A DNA stretch of 47,179 nt, taken from Candidatus Zixiibacteriota bacterium. GTDB lineage: Bacteria > Zixibacteria > MSB-5A5 > GN15 > FEB-12. The translations under genes were made by a program, and so were the position numbers. The notes below the pieces were generated by a model. It did no database searches. It was not told the origin of the DNA and saw only the letters and a list, made by a program, of their open reading frames with translations. Below are positions 8,384-17,133 of the stretch, in pieces. Every line of letters begins with the position of its first letter. The stretch's first letter is position 1. The stretch spans positions 1-47,179 of the forward strand of contig JAJRXM010000067.1 of the NCBI GenBank assembly GCA_024276275.1, given 5' to 3'.

Positions 8384-8737
8384 TTATAGTGATATTTCTT
8401 TATTATCGGCATCAACATGCACAAACGACGGCTTAAAACCTTCAAGTTCATCTTTGTGAAAATAACCGTAAGAGATAATAATTATCAAATCGCCTTTACA
8501 TCCTTTACGGGCGGCAGCACCGTTAAGAGCAATAGTTCCGCTTCCAGCAGGAGCTTCAATAACATATGTTTCCAAACGCTCACCGTTGTTGATATTTACA
8601 ATTGCAACTTTTTCATATTCGACTAAATCAGCAGATTCCATCAGATTTTTATCAATAGAAACTGACCCTATATAATTGAGATCGGCATCGGTAATAGTAG
8701 CACGATGAATTTTTGATTTACAGACAGATATTAACAT
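8384..8737 (-). CDS. panD: Aspartate 1-decarboxylase proenzyme
   Basis: This 117-residue protein makes beta-alanine from aspartate for pantothenate synthesis. The self-cleavage site is visible as YIGSVSID (Gly-Ser, generating the pyruvoyl Ser), and the KSKIHRATIT N-terminus and TYVIEAPAGSGTIALNGAAA core are intact. panC lies upstream on the same strand but is separated by about 530 bp of repeat-containing sequence, so the two probably have separate promoters. Confidence 0.97.
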   Translation of the reverse strand: MLISVCKSKIHRATITDADLNYIGSVSIDKNLMESADLVEYEKVAIVNINNGERLETYVIEAPAGSGTIALNGAAARKGCKGDLIIIISYGYFHKDELEGFKPSFVHVDADNKEISL

Positions 8738-8942
8738 ATTTTATCTCATATTTTCTTTCTTCAGCCGCAAAATATAGCATAAAGTATCAAAATGGCAAGT
8801 TGAAACATCAGCTTTTATCATTTTTATTTTCAATCATTTAACCGCCTATTCCCCAAATAGTTGCAATATATTTATATTGGACGTTTCCATTTTGAAAGAT
8901 AGTAATAAAGTTTTTGAATATTTACGAACAGCACTACTCCTC

Positions 8943-8959
8943 TCCGTGCTTGGCACGGA
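8943..8959. repeat. REP-like hairpin (TCCGTGC-TTG-GCACGGA)
   Basis: Perfect 7-bp arms surround a 3-base loop. The CCGTGCTTGGCACGGAATCC type of sequence is a known style of dispersed intergenic palindrome in several bacterial groups. Only this one copy occurs in the window, and no T-run follows, so it is not an obvious terminator. Confidence 0.6.
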
Positions 8960-9049
8960 ATCCAGTGCAGAATAAAGTTAAACAAATTATGAGTTTTTTA
9001 GATTAAAAGGTCAACATATGTTTCTTCTCTGGGTCCCAAATCAAGAGGC

Positions 9050-9136
9050 AGTGTCACAATTCAGTTTTTCGCCAAGTTATGTCGGTTCCTGAAGCCGCAA
9101 AGCGGGTTTGTGAACCGACATTCTCTATTGCGACAC
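9050..9136. repeat. Imperfect 87-bp palindromic element
   Basis: The inner arms ATGTCGGTTC (9079-9088) and GAACCGACAT (9112-9121) are a perfect 10-bp inverted repeat around a GC-rich loop containing CCGC-AAA-GCGG. Outer arms GTGTCACAAT and ATTGCGACAC at the two ends match at 9 of 10 positions. The whole can fold into one long hairpin. It has no ORF and could be a miniature mobile or REP-type element. Confidence 0.6.
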
Positions 9137-9266
9137 AGCTTAAAGTAGGTCGGCGTTCAAAAAGGTACCGATAGGTGGCTACAGAACCCGACTTCTCTTT
9201 TCATTAATGTTTAGTTCGGTTCTACAATTATTTGTCGAGAATTACGTGGAGTACTAAACTACTATG

Positions 9267-10112
9267 TTACATCAATTTCATATTATCAATAAGACGGACA
9301 TTATACAGTTTAACCGCCAAAGAACAGATTGTGTTTTTAACAACTTTGTCAGTAGGTTTTAAAGAATTAAAATCGTTGAATGCTATATATTCAATCCGAG
9401 CCTTTTTACAAGTTGTCTTGATAACAGCTTGCATCTCTTTTTGAATACGTTGGCAATCTGTTATATTTGCCTTGACCATTTCTTTGGCAGCTTTCAAGGC
9501 ATAAATAAGAGCCAAAGCATCGGGGCGTTCTGATTTAGAAAAATATTTATTTCGCGATGACATCGCCAGCCCGTCTTTTTCTCTGACAGTAGGAGCAATG
9601 ATAAATTTTATCGGATAATTCAGATCTGTTGTCATTTTTTTGAGAACCGTCGCCTGTTGAAAGTCTTTAAGACCAAACAGAACAACATCGGGGCGGGTCA
9701 TATTAAATAGTTTTGCGACAATCGTTGTCACACCTTTAAAATGAGACGGACGGGATTTCCCCTCAAGTATTTTTGTCAATGATTCGACTTCAATGTAGGT
9801 CTCATAACCGTTTGGATAGATATCCGATGCTTTCGGAATAAAAACAATCTGCCCGCCCGCATCTTTGATTTTTTGTATATCCCCCTTTTCATCACGAGGA
9901 TATGTAGTTAAATCTTCCCCTTGAGCAAATTGTGTCGGGTTGACAAAAATTGTGGTAATAACAATATCGCTTTTTTGTAAAGCACGTTTAATTATCGAAA
10001 GATGCCCCTCATGCAAAAACCCCATAGTCGGAACCAGCCCGATAGAAGTACCTTCTGAGGCAAGCTGTTTTGTGAGTGATTGTATTTTTTTGATAGAACG
10101 GATTATTTTCAT
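9267..10112 (-). CDS. panC: Pantothenate synthetase
   Basis: The 281-residue ligase joins pantoate and beta-alanine with ATP. Family motifs in order are VPTMGFLHEGHLS (HIGH-like), IFVNPTQFAQGEDLTTYPRD, GKSRPSHFKGVTT, FGLKDFQQ and TVREKDGLAMSSRN (KMSKS-like loop). Length and order match PanC. It is co-oriented with panD, which supplies its beta-alanine. It starts 37 bp before a hairpin repeat at 10149-10213 on its 5' side. Confidence 0.97.
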   Translation of the reverse strand: MKIIRSIKKIQSLTKQLASEGTSIGLVPTMGFLHEGHLSIIKRALQKSDIVITTIFVNPTQFAQGEDLTTYPRDEKGDIQKIKDAGGQIVFIPKASDIYPNGYETYIEVESLTKILEGKSRPSHFKGVTTIVAKLFNMTRPDVVLFGLKDFQQATVLKKMTTDLNYPIKFIIAPTVREKDGLAMSSRNKYFSKSERPDALALIYALKAAKEMVKANITDCQRIQKEMQAVIKTTCKKARIEYIAFNDFNSLKPTDKVVKNTICSLAVKLYNVRLIDNMKLM

Positions 10113-10148
10113 TTTTAGTTATTTACAAAATTAATTTACATGAGCATA

Positions 10149-10213
10149 CTTCGACAAGCTCAGCATGACATATTAAATGATACTCCTTACAAGTCACCCT
10201 GAGCTTGTCGAAG
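10149..10213. repeat. Palindromic intergenic repeat, family A copy 1
   Basis: Arms CTTCGACAAGCTCAG (10149-10163) and CTGAGCTTGTCGAAG (10199-10213) form a perfect 15-bp inverted repeat around 35 bases. The flanks CATGACA and GTCACC are also conserved in other copies. Related copies lie at 25945 (one arm only) and 30900-30967 (with TCCG replacing the AAG core of the arm). It lies between panC and the membrane protein gene. Confidence 0.75.
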
Positions 10214-10265
10214 GGAACTTGAAAGCCGATTTTAAAAATAGAAGATACAAAAAACTGAAGTATAA

Positions 10266-11348
10266 TCAACCTTCTTGCGGTTCTTCATCTTCGATTTTGT
10301 AACCGTCTTTAATATAGCGAATAACAGCATAACCTCTTGCCTGACCGACAGCGATAATCGTAAGGAAATATCCGATGATAGAGGCAAAGATTATAAATAT
10401 CATAAATGCCATAAGGTATTCAGAAAGAGAATTTGAACTGTATTTTGCATATTTTGAAAGGGAAAACCCAAAATCAATCCCTGGAAATGCCTGAAACGAA
10501 AACAAGACAACATCTGATTTTAATGGCAACAGCGATAATGATTTTTTCACCATTGTCTTTAATTGTTCACCTCCGCTTATTGATGTTGTCCAGGCTATAA
10601 ACTGAACCGAGCGGAAACAGACATAGGCATAGACAAATGATGAAAGCTTGGCAGTGACAAAAGCAAGCAGCGTGTATCCTCCCCATCTGAACGGCTGTCT
10701 GATAATAGTCGCAAAAGTTTCCAAAATTGATTGGAACGCCTCGCCTTTTTTTTCAGCAGCTGTTACTGTCGGAAGCAAAATTATAGAAATCAGAAAAACC
10801 AAAATGACAAAAAGAGTTAAAATTGCTATTAAAAAATTTGGAATGACAAACAACAACGCATATATCCACTCCCCTATAAATGGAATTCTTGCCGCTAACC
10901 CTAAAACCATAAATAGTAAAATAATGAAGCCGATAAAGCATACAATACCGAGTTCAGCTAAAAAGATTTGTTTAAACCGACTAAAAGCTTTTTGTATTGC
11001 ATGCTGCGGTTTCATAAAACGGTTACCTCTGATTGCTTCTATCTCTAAAATCGAAACAGAATAGAAACCTAACATAAGCATCAGTACAGAAGCCAAAGAA
11101 CCGATTATAAACACAGTCTGGGCAAACATATTACCAAAGGTTATTTTATAAAACGGGAAAAATGTATAGACAGAAAAAATAGTTTTAATTTTTTCACCGT
11201 TTATAAAAAAAGCGAGGTATGTAAATATATTATACAAAACTAATGACAAGAGTAAAAAAATTGTCATCACCAGTATTTTCTTTGCTGAAAGTGCTTCAAC
11301 AGGAGCTTTAAAGACATCTACGAAATTATAATGTAATTTTCTTTCCAT
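10266..11348 (-). CDS. Polytopic membrane protein, function unknown
   Basis: The 360-residue protein has about six to seven hydrophobic helices. One is near the N-terminus (VMTIFLLLSLVLYNIF), several are central (GIVCFIGFIILLFMVLG, LLFVIPNFLIAILTLF), and one is C-terminal (AFMIFIIFASIIGYFL). The general look is that of multi-helix integral membrane proteins of the DUF/YciC-like type that are often found near envelope genes. No catalytic motif is recognised. It ends with an acidic tail (YKIEDEEPQEG). It is minus-strand, between panC and the polysaccharide region, with a gap of about 78 bp to the downstream GTPase-containing unit's 3' side. Confidence 0.75.
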   Translation of the reverse strand: MERKLHYNFVDVFKAPVEALSAKKILVMTIFLLLSLVLYNIFTYLAFFINGEKIKTIFSVYTFFPFYKITFGNMFAQTVFIIGSLASVLMLMLGFYSVSILEIEAIRGNRFMKPQHAIQKAFSRFKQIFLAELGIVCFIGFIILLFMVLGLAARIPFIGEWIYALLFVIPNFLIAILTLFVILVFLISIILLPTVTAAEKKGEAFQSILETFATIIRQPFRWGGYTLLAFVTAKLSSFVYAYVCFRSVQFIAWTTSISGGEQLKTMVKKSLSLLPLKSDVVLFSFQAFPGIDFGFSLSKYAKYSSNSLSEYLMAFMIFIIFASIIGYFLTIIAVGQARGYAVIRYIKDGYKIEDEEPQEG

Positions 11349-11426
11349 ATTTTAAATCTGTCTTTTCATTCAACTAATGTCAAGTTAAAGATACGGTCAT
11401 TATACAAGCTATACAAAAATTGGTTC

Positions 11427-12425
11427 TTAAATATGAAATTCTATAACATCCTTGTCAGAAAGGACAAAATCGGCTTGTGCTTTCTGTCCGTCAAATTTCC
11501 CATCGCCCCAAATTTTAGCAAATTTCAATTTCTCGGCAATATCTCTATGCAAAGCAAAAGCAGCATCGGCAACTGTACCGCCTATCGGTATAATAATCGG
11601 GTCATGATAATCAGGCTCATGTCCTATCGGTTTTGTATATATCCGTATTTTGCCGGTTGCCTCAAAAAGAAGTTTCTGCAACTGTACAAGAGAATCTTCA
11701 TTTAAAATTGATGTCACCGCAATCTTGTAATTCGGAAACATTTCGGCAAGCTGTGATTGTTTACTGCCGTCTTCATCTTCGTATTCTTTATGAGCACAAA
11801 TCACAGTATTTTTATATGAAAATCTTGGGTCGTCCGGTTGCTGAGCTTTATCTTTTTTGAGCTCTATTCTTTTTTCTTCCAATGCATTTAGAATAAACTC
11901 GATATCTACTTTCATAGTATCAGATGCAAGGTCTGCTACAAGTAGAACAATATCTGCATTCCGAATTAGTGAATTCATGTATGTTTCAAACAGTTCAGAT
12001 GAAATAGGTGGTGTGTCAATCAATTGAAGTTGTACTGTATCATAGGTTGTCATTCCGGTCAATGGTTCTCTGGTAGAGTAAGGATAATCAGCGACTAACG
12101 GTTTGGCATGTGTGAGAGCATCGACCAATGATGATTTCCCTGAGTTCGGCGGTCCGATAAGTATTATTTGTGCGGCACCCTCTTTTTCAATATGGTCAAG
12201 TGTTGGTGCTTTTTTGGCACCGTGGACTTTCTCACCGCCACTGTCAATAAGTTTTTTTAGTTTGGAGATTTTAGTTTTCATCTCCGCTTGTAGCTTGGTA
12301 GTTCCTTTATGTTTCGGCATCATGCGAAGCAGTTCTTCGGCCATGCGAAGTTTTTCACGCGGGTCTGATTCTTCTTTGAAAGCTCTTTCTAATTCGTAGT
12401 ATTGAGGAGGTAAATTTGCCGGCAT
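11427..12425 (-). CDS. DRG/Obg-type GTPase with C-terminal TGS domain
   Basis: The 332-residue protein has a helical N-terminus rich in charged residues (1-80), then a G domain with GPPNSGKSSL (G1), a switch-I region ending in REPLTGM, and DTPP (G3). A C-terminal TGS domain follows (YHDPIIIPIGGTVADAAFALH to KDVIEFHI). The canonical NKxD G4 motif is not clear (CAHKEYE is at the expected place), so nucleotide specificity may differ. DRG/Obg proteins with TGS domains act with ribosomes. Its start codon is 1 bp from the DegT gene's stop region, so it is translationally close to that gene, though no functional link is known. Confidence 0.85.
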   Translation of the reverse strand: MPANLPPQYYELERAFKEESDPREKLRMAEELLRMMPKHKGTTKLQAEMKTKISKLKKLIDSGGEKVHGAKKAPTLDHIEKEGAAQIILIGPPNSGKSSLVDALTHAKPLVADYPYSTREPLTGMTTYDTVQLQLIDTPPISSELFETYMNSLIRNADIVLLVADLASDTMKVDIEFILNALEEKRIELKKDKAQQPDDPRFSYKNTVICAHKEYEDEDGSKQSQLAEMFPNYKIAVTSILNEDSLVQLQKLLFEATGKIRIYTKPIGHEPDYHDPIIIPIGGTVADAAFALHRDIAEKLKFAKIWGDGKFDGQKAQADFVLSDKDVIEFHI

Positions 12426-12426
12426 T

Positions 12427-13587
12427 TTATTTCTTATACTTTTTGAGAATTGTTTTTATTGAGTTACATACTAAATCAACATCCTGTAATGTCAAAGATG
12501 GGTACAACGGCAACGTAACTACACTTTTCCAGGCAGCAACAGTTTGAGGATACTCTTCAGGAATTATTTCAAAGGCTTTTTGATAATAGGAAAATTCAAA
12601 TATCGGTTTATAATGAACACCGCACTCAATTTTCTGCTTTCCCATTTCTCTAATAAATTCATCGCGGTCTATTGTAAGGGTACTTAGATTAAGTTTCAGA
12701 ATAAACAGATGCCACCCATGCTCGGAACTGTCATCAGTTTTGGGCAGTCTGATAAAATCAGACAAAGTAGAAAGATTTTTCAAATATCTTTCTGCTATGT
12801 TTTTTCTCTTATGTTGTTCTTTATCAAAAACTGTCATCTGCCCTAACCCGACAGCAGCGTGCAGTTCAGACATATTTGCCTTTAAGCCCGGAGAGGCGAT
12901 GTCATATTCCCAGCTGTTTTTCTCTTTCCGCTCCGATGCAGTTGAGGTCATTCCATGACGTGAAAGAATTCTGACCGCATCGGCAATCATCTGATGCTGA
13001 GTCAACACTATACCACCCTCACCGCAGATAAGATTTTTTGTTGCATGAAACGAAATCACGGAAGCATCAACATGATGTACAATCGCTTTACCCTGATAAG
13101 CCGATCCTATTGCATGAGCAGAGTCAGCTATAAGCGGCAGTTTATATTCTTCACAAATTTTATTGATAGCATCGTAGTTGCATGGATACCCTGCAATATC
13201 AACTGTGATAATTGCTTTTGTCTCTAAGCGTAGTTTTCTAAAAATATCCTGATGATCAATATTTAAACTGTTCAAATTGATGTCGGCAAAAACAGGGGTG
13301 GCACCGACTGCTATGATTGGTTCTATTGTCGCAACAAATGTAAACGGTGATGTTATAACTTCATCCCCATACCCTACTCCCAAGGCAATCAAAACCGACT
13401 GAAGCCCGTCTGTTGCGGAACTTACAGAAACTCCATAGGGGGAAGATGTCAATTCTAATACTTTATCTTCAAATTGTGAGGTCATTTTCCCGGGTGAAAG
13501 CCATCCCGAATCAAGCACTTCGGAGACATTAGTTTTTGCTTGTTTTGATAACGATATATCATAAAGAGGAATTTTTTTATTATTCAT
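12427..13587 (-). CDS. DegT/DnrJ/EryC1-family sugar aminotransferase
   Basis: The 386-residue PLP enzyme belongs to the family that aminates nucleotide-linked keto-sugars. Visible family marks are the N-terminal DSGWLSPGKMTSQFE, VSSATDGLQSVL, TSPFTFVAT, the PLP-contacting DSAHAIGS and the lysine in SFHATKNLICGEGG that forms the Schiff base. It overlaps the end of the flippase frame by 8 bp and runs straight into the GTPase gene. The exact sugar substrate cannot be told. A second DegT enzyme of different sequence sits at 15202-16308, consistent with an amino-sugar-containing surface glycan. Confidence 0.93.
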   Translation of the reverse strand: MNNKKIPLYDISLSKQAKTNVSEVLDSGWLSPGKMTSQFEDKVLELTSSPYGVSVSSATDGLQSVLIALGVGYGDEVITSPFTFVATIEPIIAVGATPVFADINLNSLNIDHQDIFRKLRLETKAIITVDIAGYPCNYDAINKICEEYKLPLIADSAHAIGSAYQGKAIVHHVDASVISFHATKNLICGEGGIVLTQHQMIADAVRILSRHGMTSTASERKEKNSWEYDIASPGLKANMSELHAAVGLGQMTVFDKEQHKRKNIAERYLKNLSTLSDFIRLPKTDDSSEHGWHLFILKLNLSTLTIDRDEFIREMGKQKIECGVHYKPIFEFSYYQKAFEIIPEEYPQTVAAWKSVVTLPLYPSLTLQDVDLVCNSIKTILKKYKK

Positions 13588-15120
13588 TTTTCTTCAAATG
13601 TTTTAAAAGTTGCCTCAATAATTCTTTCTGTCTTAAAATATATAAACTCACAATATAAACAACAACTAAAACGAAAAGTGAACCACCAAGCGATAATAAA
13701 ATACTTATACTGCTATTTTCCGCAGTAAATGTAAAACAGTATGACTTAAGTTGAAAAACGATATACCCTGACAAGATACCGGCAGTTAAAACGGACAGCA
13801 AAGTAAGGACAAATTGTTTTTGGCAACCATCTCTGTTTTACGTATTATGAAAATAATCATAGCACACGCAAAGAAAAGATTTGCCGCAGCTGTAGCAAGT
13901 GATATCCCCGCATAACCGAAAGCGTTTGAGAAAATTGTGTTTAAAAAAAACTTTAATCCGAATGAAATAGAGACAAACAAAAGTACAATTTTACCCCATC
14001 CACCAGAATAGCACGCCCGCATAGAGGTTGAAATTATAAATAATGATACGATTGAAATAACATACGGTTTTAAAGTTGTCGCGGTCAGTTCAACAGAGTG
14101 GGCATCAAAAACACCTCGGTGAAACAGCAAATAGACAATTTCTTCGGCATGGAGATAAAAGAATACCGCAATCGGAACAGCTATAAAAACAGCATGAGAA
14201 ACTGCTAATTTATATATTGCTTGGAAACGCTCAAGTTGGTCTTTGCCTGTTGATTCTGAAAAAAGAGGAAATACAACGGCACCGATAGCAAATCCTATTA
14301 TTGAATCAGGTAGTTGCACAATAATCTGCGAATAGTTTAAAGCCGAGACTATTCCCTCACCGAATGACGGTGCGATAAATCTGTCCAAAAGAAAATAGGA
14401 ACGGTTTATCAACTCTATTACAACAACTATACCGGCTGTTTTTAAAAGAGCCTGTGAATGGTCGGTAAACAGTCGGGGCGTAAAAGATTGAAGCGGTTTA
14501 AATTTTATAATTTTTAAGAATAAAAAAAGATTTTGAAAAAACAGACCTGCTATCAAGCCGATAATAATTGCTCCGACCGAATATGATTGGTACAAAAAGT
14601 ATATTGAGCCGATACAAAATATATTATAGACAATAAATCCGCCCGCAGGAAAAGTGAAAATCTTTTTTACATTTAGAAATGCTCTCATAAACGCTTCGGT
14701 TGTACCGAGAAATATCATAACAGATGACAACCGACTGTATAAAACGACTTGAGCAAACTTTTCGTCAGATAACTGAGAACCCCAAATTTTCATGATATAT
14801 GGAGAGCCGACAATTATAATTAGAATTATTACAGAGGATACCAAAAGTATAAGATTTAAGGGCGGGTAGATTGCCTGCCAATCTGTTTTATTCTCAGAGT
14901 TTTGATGTTGTGTTAAAAAAGGTACAAAAAAATAAATTGAGGCAAAATTTATGACCCCGTAAGCTAATGCGGGAAGCATAACTGCAATCAAATAAATATC
15001 ATAATCAGCAGATGTGCCAAAAACATCGGCAATAACCATCTCCCGCACAAAACCAAGCAAACGAGAAATGAGAATTATAGCAGCAACAGAAAATATTGTT
15101 TTGGATATACGCTTCGGCAT
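13580..15120 (-). pseudogene. MurJ/MviN-family lipid flippase split by a one-base frameshift
   Basis: The first frame (13786-15120, 444 residues) begins MPKRISKTIFSVAAI and carries MurJ-family marks (SRLLGFVREMVIADVFG, QLPDSIIGFAIGAVVFP, YLLFHRGVFD). It ends in an atypical LSLLCCPF. The second frame (13580-13801) encodes exactly the missing last two helices and a basic tail. The frames join at the coding-strand A5 run (13817-13821): one extra A would give KKQFVLTLLSVLTAG in one continuous protein of about 513 residues, a normal length for the family. This could be a real frameshift, a homopolymer error, or less likely programmed slippage. Position between two DegT genes suggests export of a lipid-linked oligosaccharide rather than lipid II. 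Confidence 0.85.
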
Positions 15121-15148
15121 CTATATCAAATTCACTTTTAAGTTAACT

Positions 15149-15183
15149 AGAAAAAAAGGAGCCTTATATTTTAAGGCTCCTTG
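15149..15183 (-). terminator. Intrinsic terminator after the second DegT gene
   Basis: Arms AAGGAGCCTTA (15156-15166) and TAAGGCTCCTT (15172-15182) form an 11-bp hairpin. On the minus strand it is followed by a seven-T run. It lies 20 bp past the stop of the upstream aminotransferase and 30 bp before the flippase start. The polysaccharide region is therefore split into two transcription units. Confidence 0.88.
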
Positions 15184-15201
15184 TATAACAAACAAAATAT
15201 T

Positions 15202-16308
15202 TTATGATACAGCTTTGGTAATCGTTTCAATCACAATCTGTTGTTCATCGGGTGACATCTCAGGATAAATAGGAATAGAAAGAACTGTCTCGGCAGCATT
15301 ATTTGTCACAGGTAAATCTTCAGGAGCATATCCTAAATCTGCAAAACATTCTTGCTTATGAAACGGTACGGGATAATAAATATCAGAACCTATTTTAGCT
15401 TCTTGAAGTTTTGTCATTACTTCAGCTCTATTTGAAACAGCTATTGTATACTGATTGTAAATATGAAAATCTGAATAGTCCATTACTTTAGGCGTGATGA
15501 TACTATCAATATCAGCAAATGCATTATCATAAATTTTGGCATGTTCAATTCGTTTTTCTGACCATTTTTGCAGATACGGCATTTTCACTAACAGAATTGC
15601 TGCCTGAATTGATGCCAGTCGTGAATTAAAACCAATTATTTTATGATAGTATTTCGGCTTGGCTCCATGGTTACGAAGTATGGTCAACAAATCAAAGTTC
15701 TCTTCGGTGTTAGTTGTGATAATACCACCGTCACCGCCGGCTCCAAGATTTTTTGAAGGGTAAAAAGAGAAACAACCAAAGTCACCCATCGACCCGGCAG
15801 GTTTTCCTTTATATTTTGCTCCGATTGCCTGTGCGGCATCTTCAATAACTTTTAAGTTATGTTTTTTTGCTATTTCAAGAATCGGATCCATATCAGCAAC
15901 CTGACCAAACAGATGAACAGGAATTATTGCTTTTGTTTTGTCGGTAATAGCATCTTCAATAAGATTAGGGTCTATATTATAGGAATCTTTTTCAATATCT
16001 ACAAACACAGGTGTAGCACCTAAACGTGAGATGGTTCCGGCAGTAGCAAAGAATGAAAAATCAGTCGTGATTACTTCATCACCGGCTCTGACTCCTGCGG
16101 CAAATAAAGCTAATAAGAGAGCATCAGTACCTGAGGCTACTCCCCGAGCATGTGTAGTTCCTGAAAGTTTGGCTATCTGTTTTTCAAGTTCGGTTACTTC
16201 CGGTCCTAAGATAAACCAACCGTGGTCTAAAACATTTAAAACCGCCTTATTCATATCATCTTTGAGATATGCATATTGACGGGAAAGATCTAAAAGAGGT
16301 ACTGACAT
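15202..16308 (-). CDS. DegT/DnrJ/EryC1-family sugar aminotransferase
   Basis: The 368-residue PLP-dependent enzyme has SVPLLDLSRQYAYLKDD at the N-terminus, GTDALLLAL, TDFSFFATAGTI, EDAAQAIGA and the Schiff-base Lys in FYPSKNLGAGGDGG. This pattern resembles the WlbC/WbpE/FdtB-type aminotransferases that make 3-amino sugars. The acyltransferase directly upstream (14 bp) would acylate the new amino group, as in those pathways. No dehydrogenase partner is encoded in the window. The unit ends at the terminator at 15149-15183. Confidence 0.93.
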   Translation of the reverse strand: MSVPLLDLSRQYAYLKDDMNKAVLNVLDHGWFILGPEVTELEKQIAKLSGTTHARGVASGTDALLLALFAAGVRAGDEVITTDFSFFATAGTISRLGATPVFVDIEKDSYNIDPNLIEDAITDKTKAIIPVHLFGQVADMDPILEIAKKHNLKVIEDAAQAIGAKYKGKPAGSMGDFGCFSFYPSKNLGAGGDGGIITTNTEENFDLLTILRNHGAKPKYYHKIIGFNSRLASIQAAILLVKMPYLQKWSEKRIEHAKIYDNAFADIDSIITPKVMDYSDFHIYNQYTIAVSNRAEVMTKLQEAKIGSDIYYPVPFHKQECFADLGYAPEDLPVTNNAAETVLSIPIYPEMSPDEQQIVIETITKAVS

Positions 16309-16322
16309 ATTATATTAATCCT

Positions 16323-17084
16323 TTATGCATCATTCCAACCCTGATTTTCCAAAAGTTGTTCTTCGGGAACATCACGAATTTCTTTTGCCGGCATTCCGGC
16401 AACAATTTTTTTAGAGGGAACATCTTTTGTAACCAAAGCACCTGCGGCAACAAGAGAATCTTCTTCGATAGTTTTACCGGGAAGTATAGTCGCGTTGACA
16501 CCTATACGTGCTCCTTTTTGAATTATAACACCCTTGAAATTGTCAAACCGTTCTTTGGTTCTACCGACAAAATTATCATTGGAGGTTGCCACACAAGGAG
16601 CTACAAATACTCTATCAGCAACATTTGAGTATGCTGTTATATAGACGTTTGTTTCAAGTTTAACAAATTTTCCGATTGTACAAAAATTTTCAATAGCTAC
16701 TCCCCGTCCGACAATCGTCTTCATGCCGATAGTAACATTTTCACGAACAGTAGATAAATCTGCTACAAGAACTTTTTCGGCAATTCTACAACCACGGTAT
16801 ATAATAACAGATGTGCCGATTATACAATCAGAAGCTATAATACAGGCAGGCAAATCGGTATCTTTTGTTACGGCAGAGTTGGCAGCTTTCATAGGTCTTT
16901 TACCGATTACAGAATTATCATCAATACGAACATTGTCACCGATAGTAGTATTTTCATGGATAACTACATGATGCCCGATTTGACAGCCTTTACCAATTGT
17001 AACATCTTCACCAATAACACAGAACTCACCAAGCGAAGTATCGCTGTTTATGAGAGCAGAATCTGCAATGTAAGATGATGCCAT
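16323..17084 (-). CDS. Hexapeptide-repeat (left-handed beta-helix) acyltransferase
   Basis: The 253-residue protein is built from isoleucine-patch hexapeptides ([IV]-G-x-x-x type) from about residue 10 to 215: CVIGEDVTIGKGCQIGHHVVI, then VTIGMKTIVGRGVAI, then GARIGVNATILPG. This marks a trimeric acyl-CoA or acyl-ACP dependent O/N-acyltransferase. The C-terminal VAAGALVTKDVPSKKIVAGMPAK segment is typical of sugar N-acetyltransferases (WlbB/WbpD/PglD type). Adjacent to a DegT aminotransferase, N-acetylation of an amino sugar nucleotide is the likely job. That assignment is an inference. Confidence 0.9.
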   Translation of the reverse strand: MASSYIADSALINSDTSLGEFCVIGEDVTIGKGCQIGHHVVIHENTTIGDNVRIDDNSVIGKRPMKAANSAVTKDTDLPACIIASDCIIGTSVIIYRGCRIAEKVLVADLSTVRENVTIGMKTIVGRGVAIENFCTIGKFVKLETNVYITAYSNVADRVFVAPCVATSNDNFVGRTKERFDNFKGVIIQKGARIGVNATILPGKTIEEDSLVAAGALVTKDVPSKKIVAGMPAKEIRDVPEEQLLENQGWNDA

Positions 17085-17133
17085 ATTTATATCCTTTATT
17101 ATTTCTTATTATACTTACGCTTGTACTGTCGGT

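Larger units (their letters stand above)
8738..9266. other. Gene-free interval with palindromic repeats between panC and panD
   Basis: No convincing ORF is seen on either strand in these 529 bp. The interval holds a short perfect hairpin at 8943-8959 and a larger imperfect palindrome at 9050-9136, both described separately. A further GTCGG/CCCGAC-containing segment lies between 9145 and 9195. Confidence 0.7.

Noticed and set aside
10648-11064. 138-codon plus-strand ORF within the membrane protein gene
   Set aside because: It is antisense to a long gene with clear transmembrane pattern, with no ribosome site and no family-like sequence.
13800-13830. Programmed -1 frameshift in the flippase gene
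   Set aside because: The site is only A5 followed by C, without a full X XXY YYZ heptamer in the right frame and without an obvious downstream stem. A lost base is simpler.
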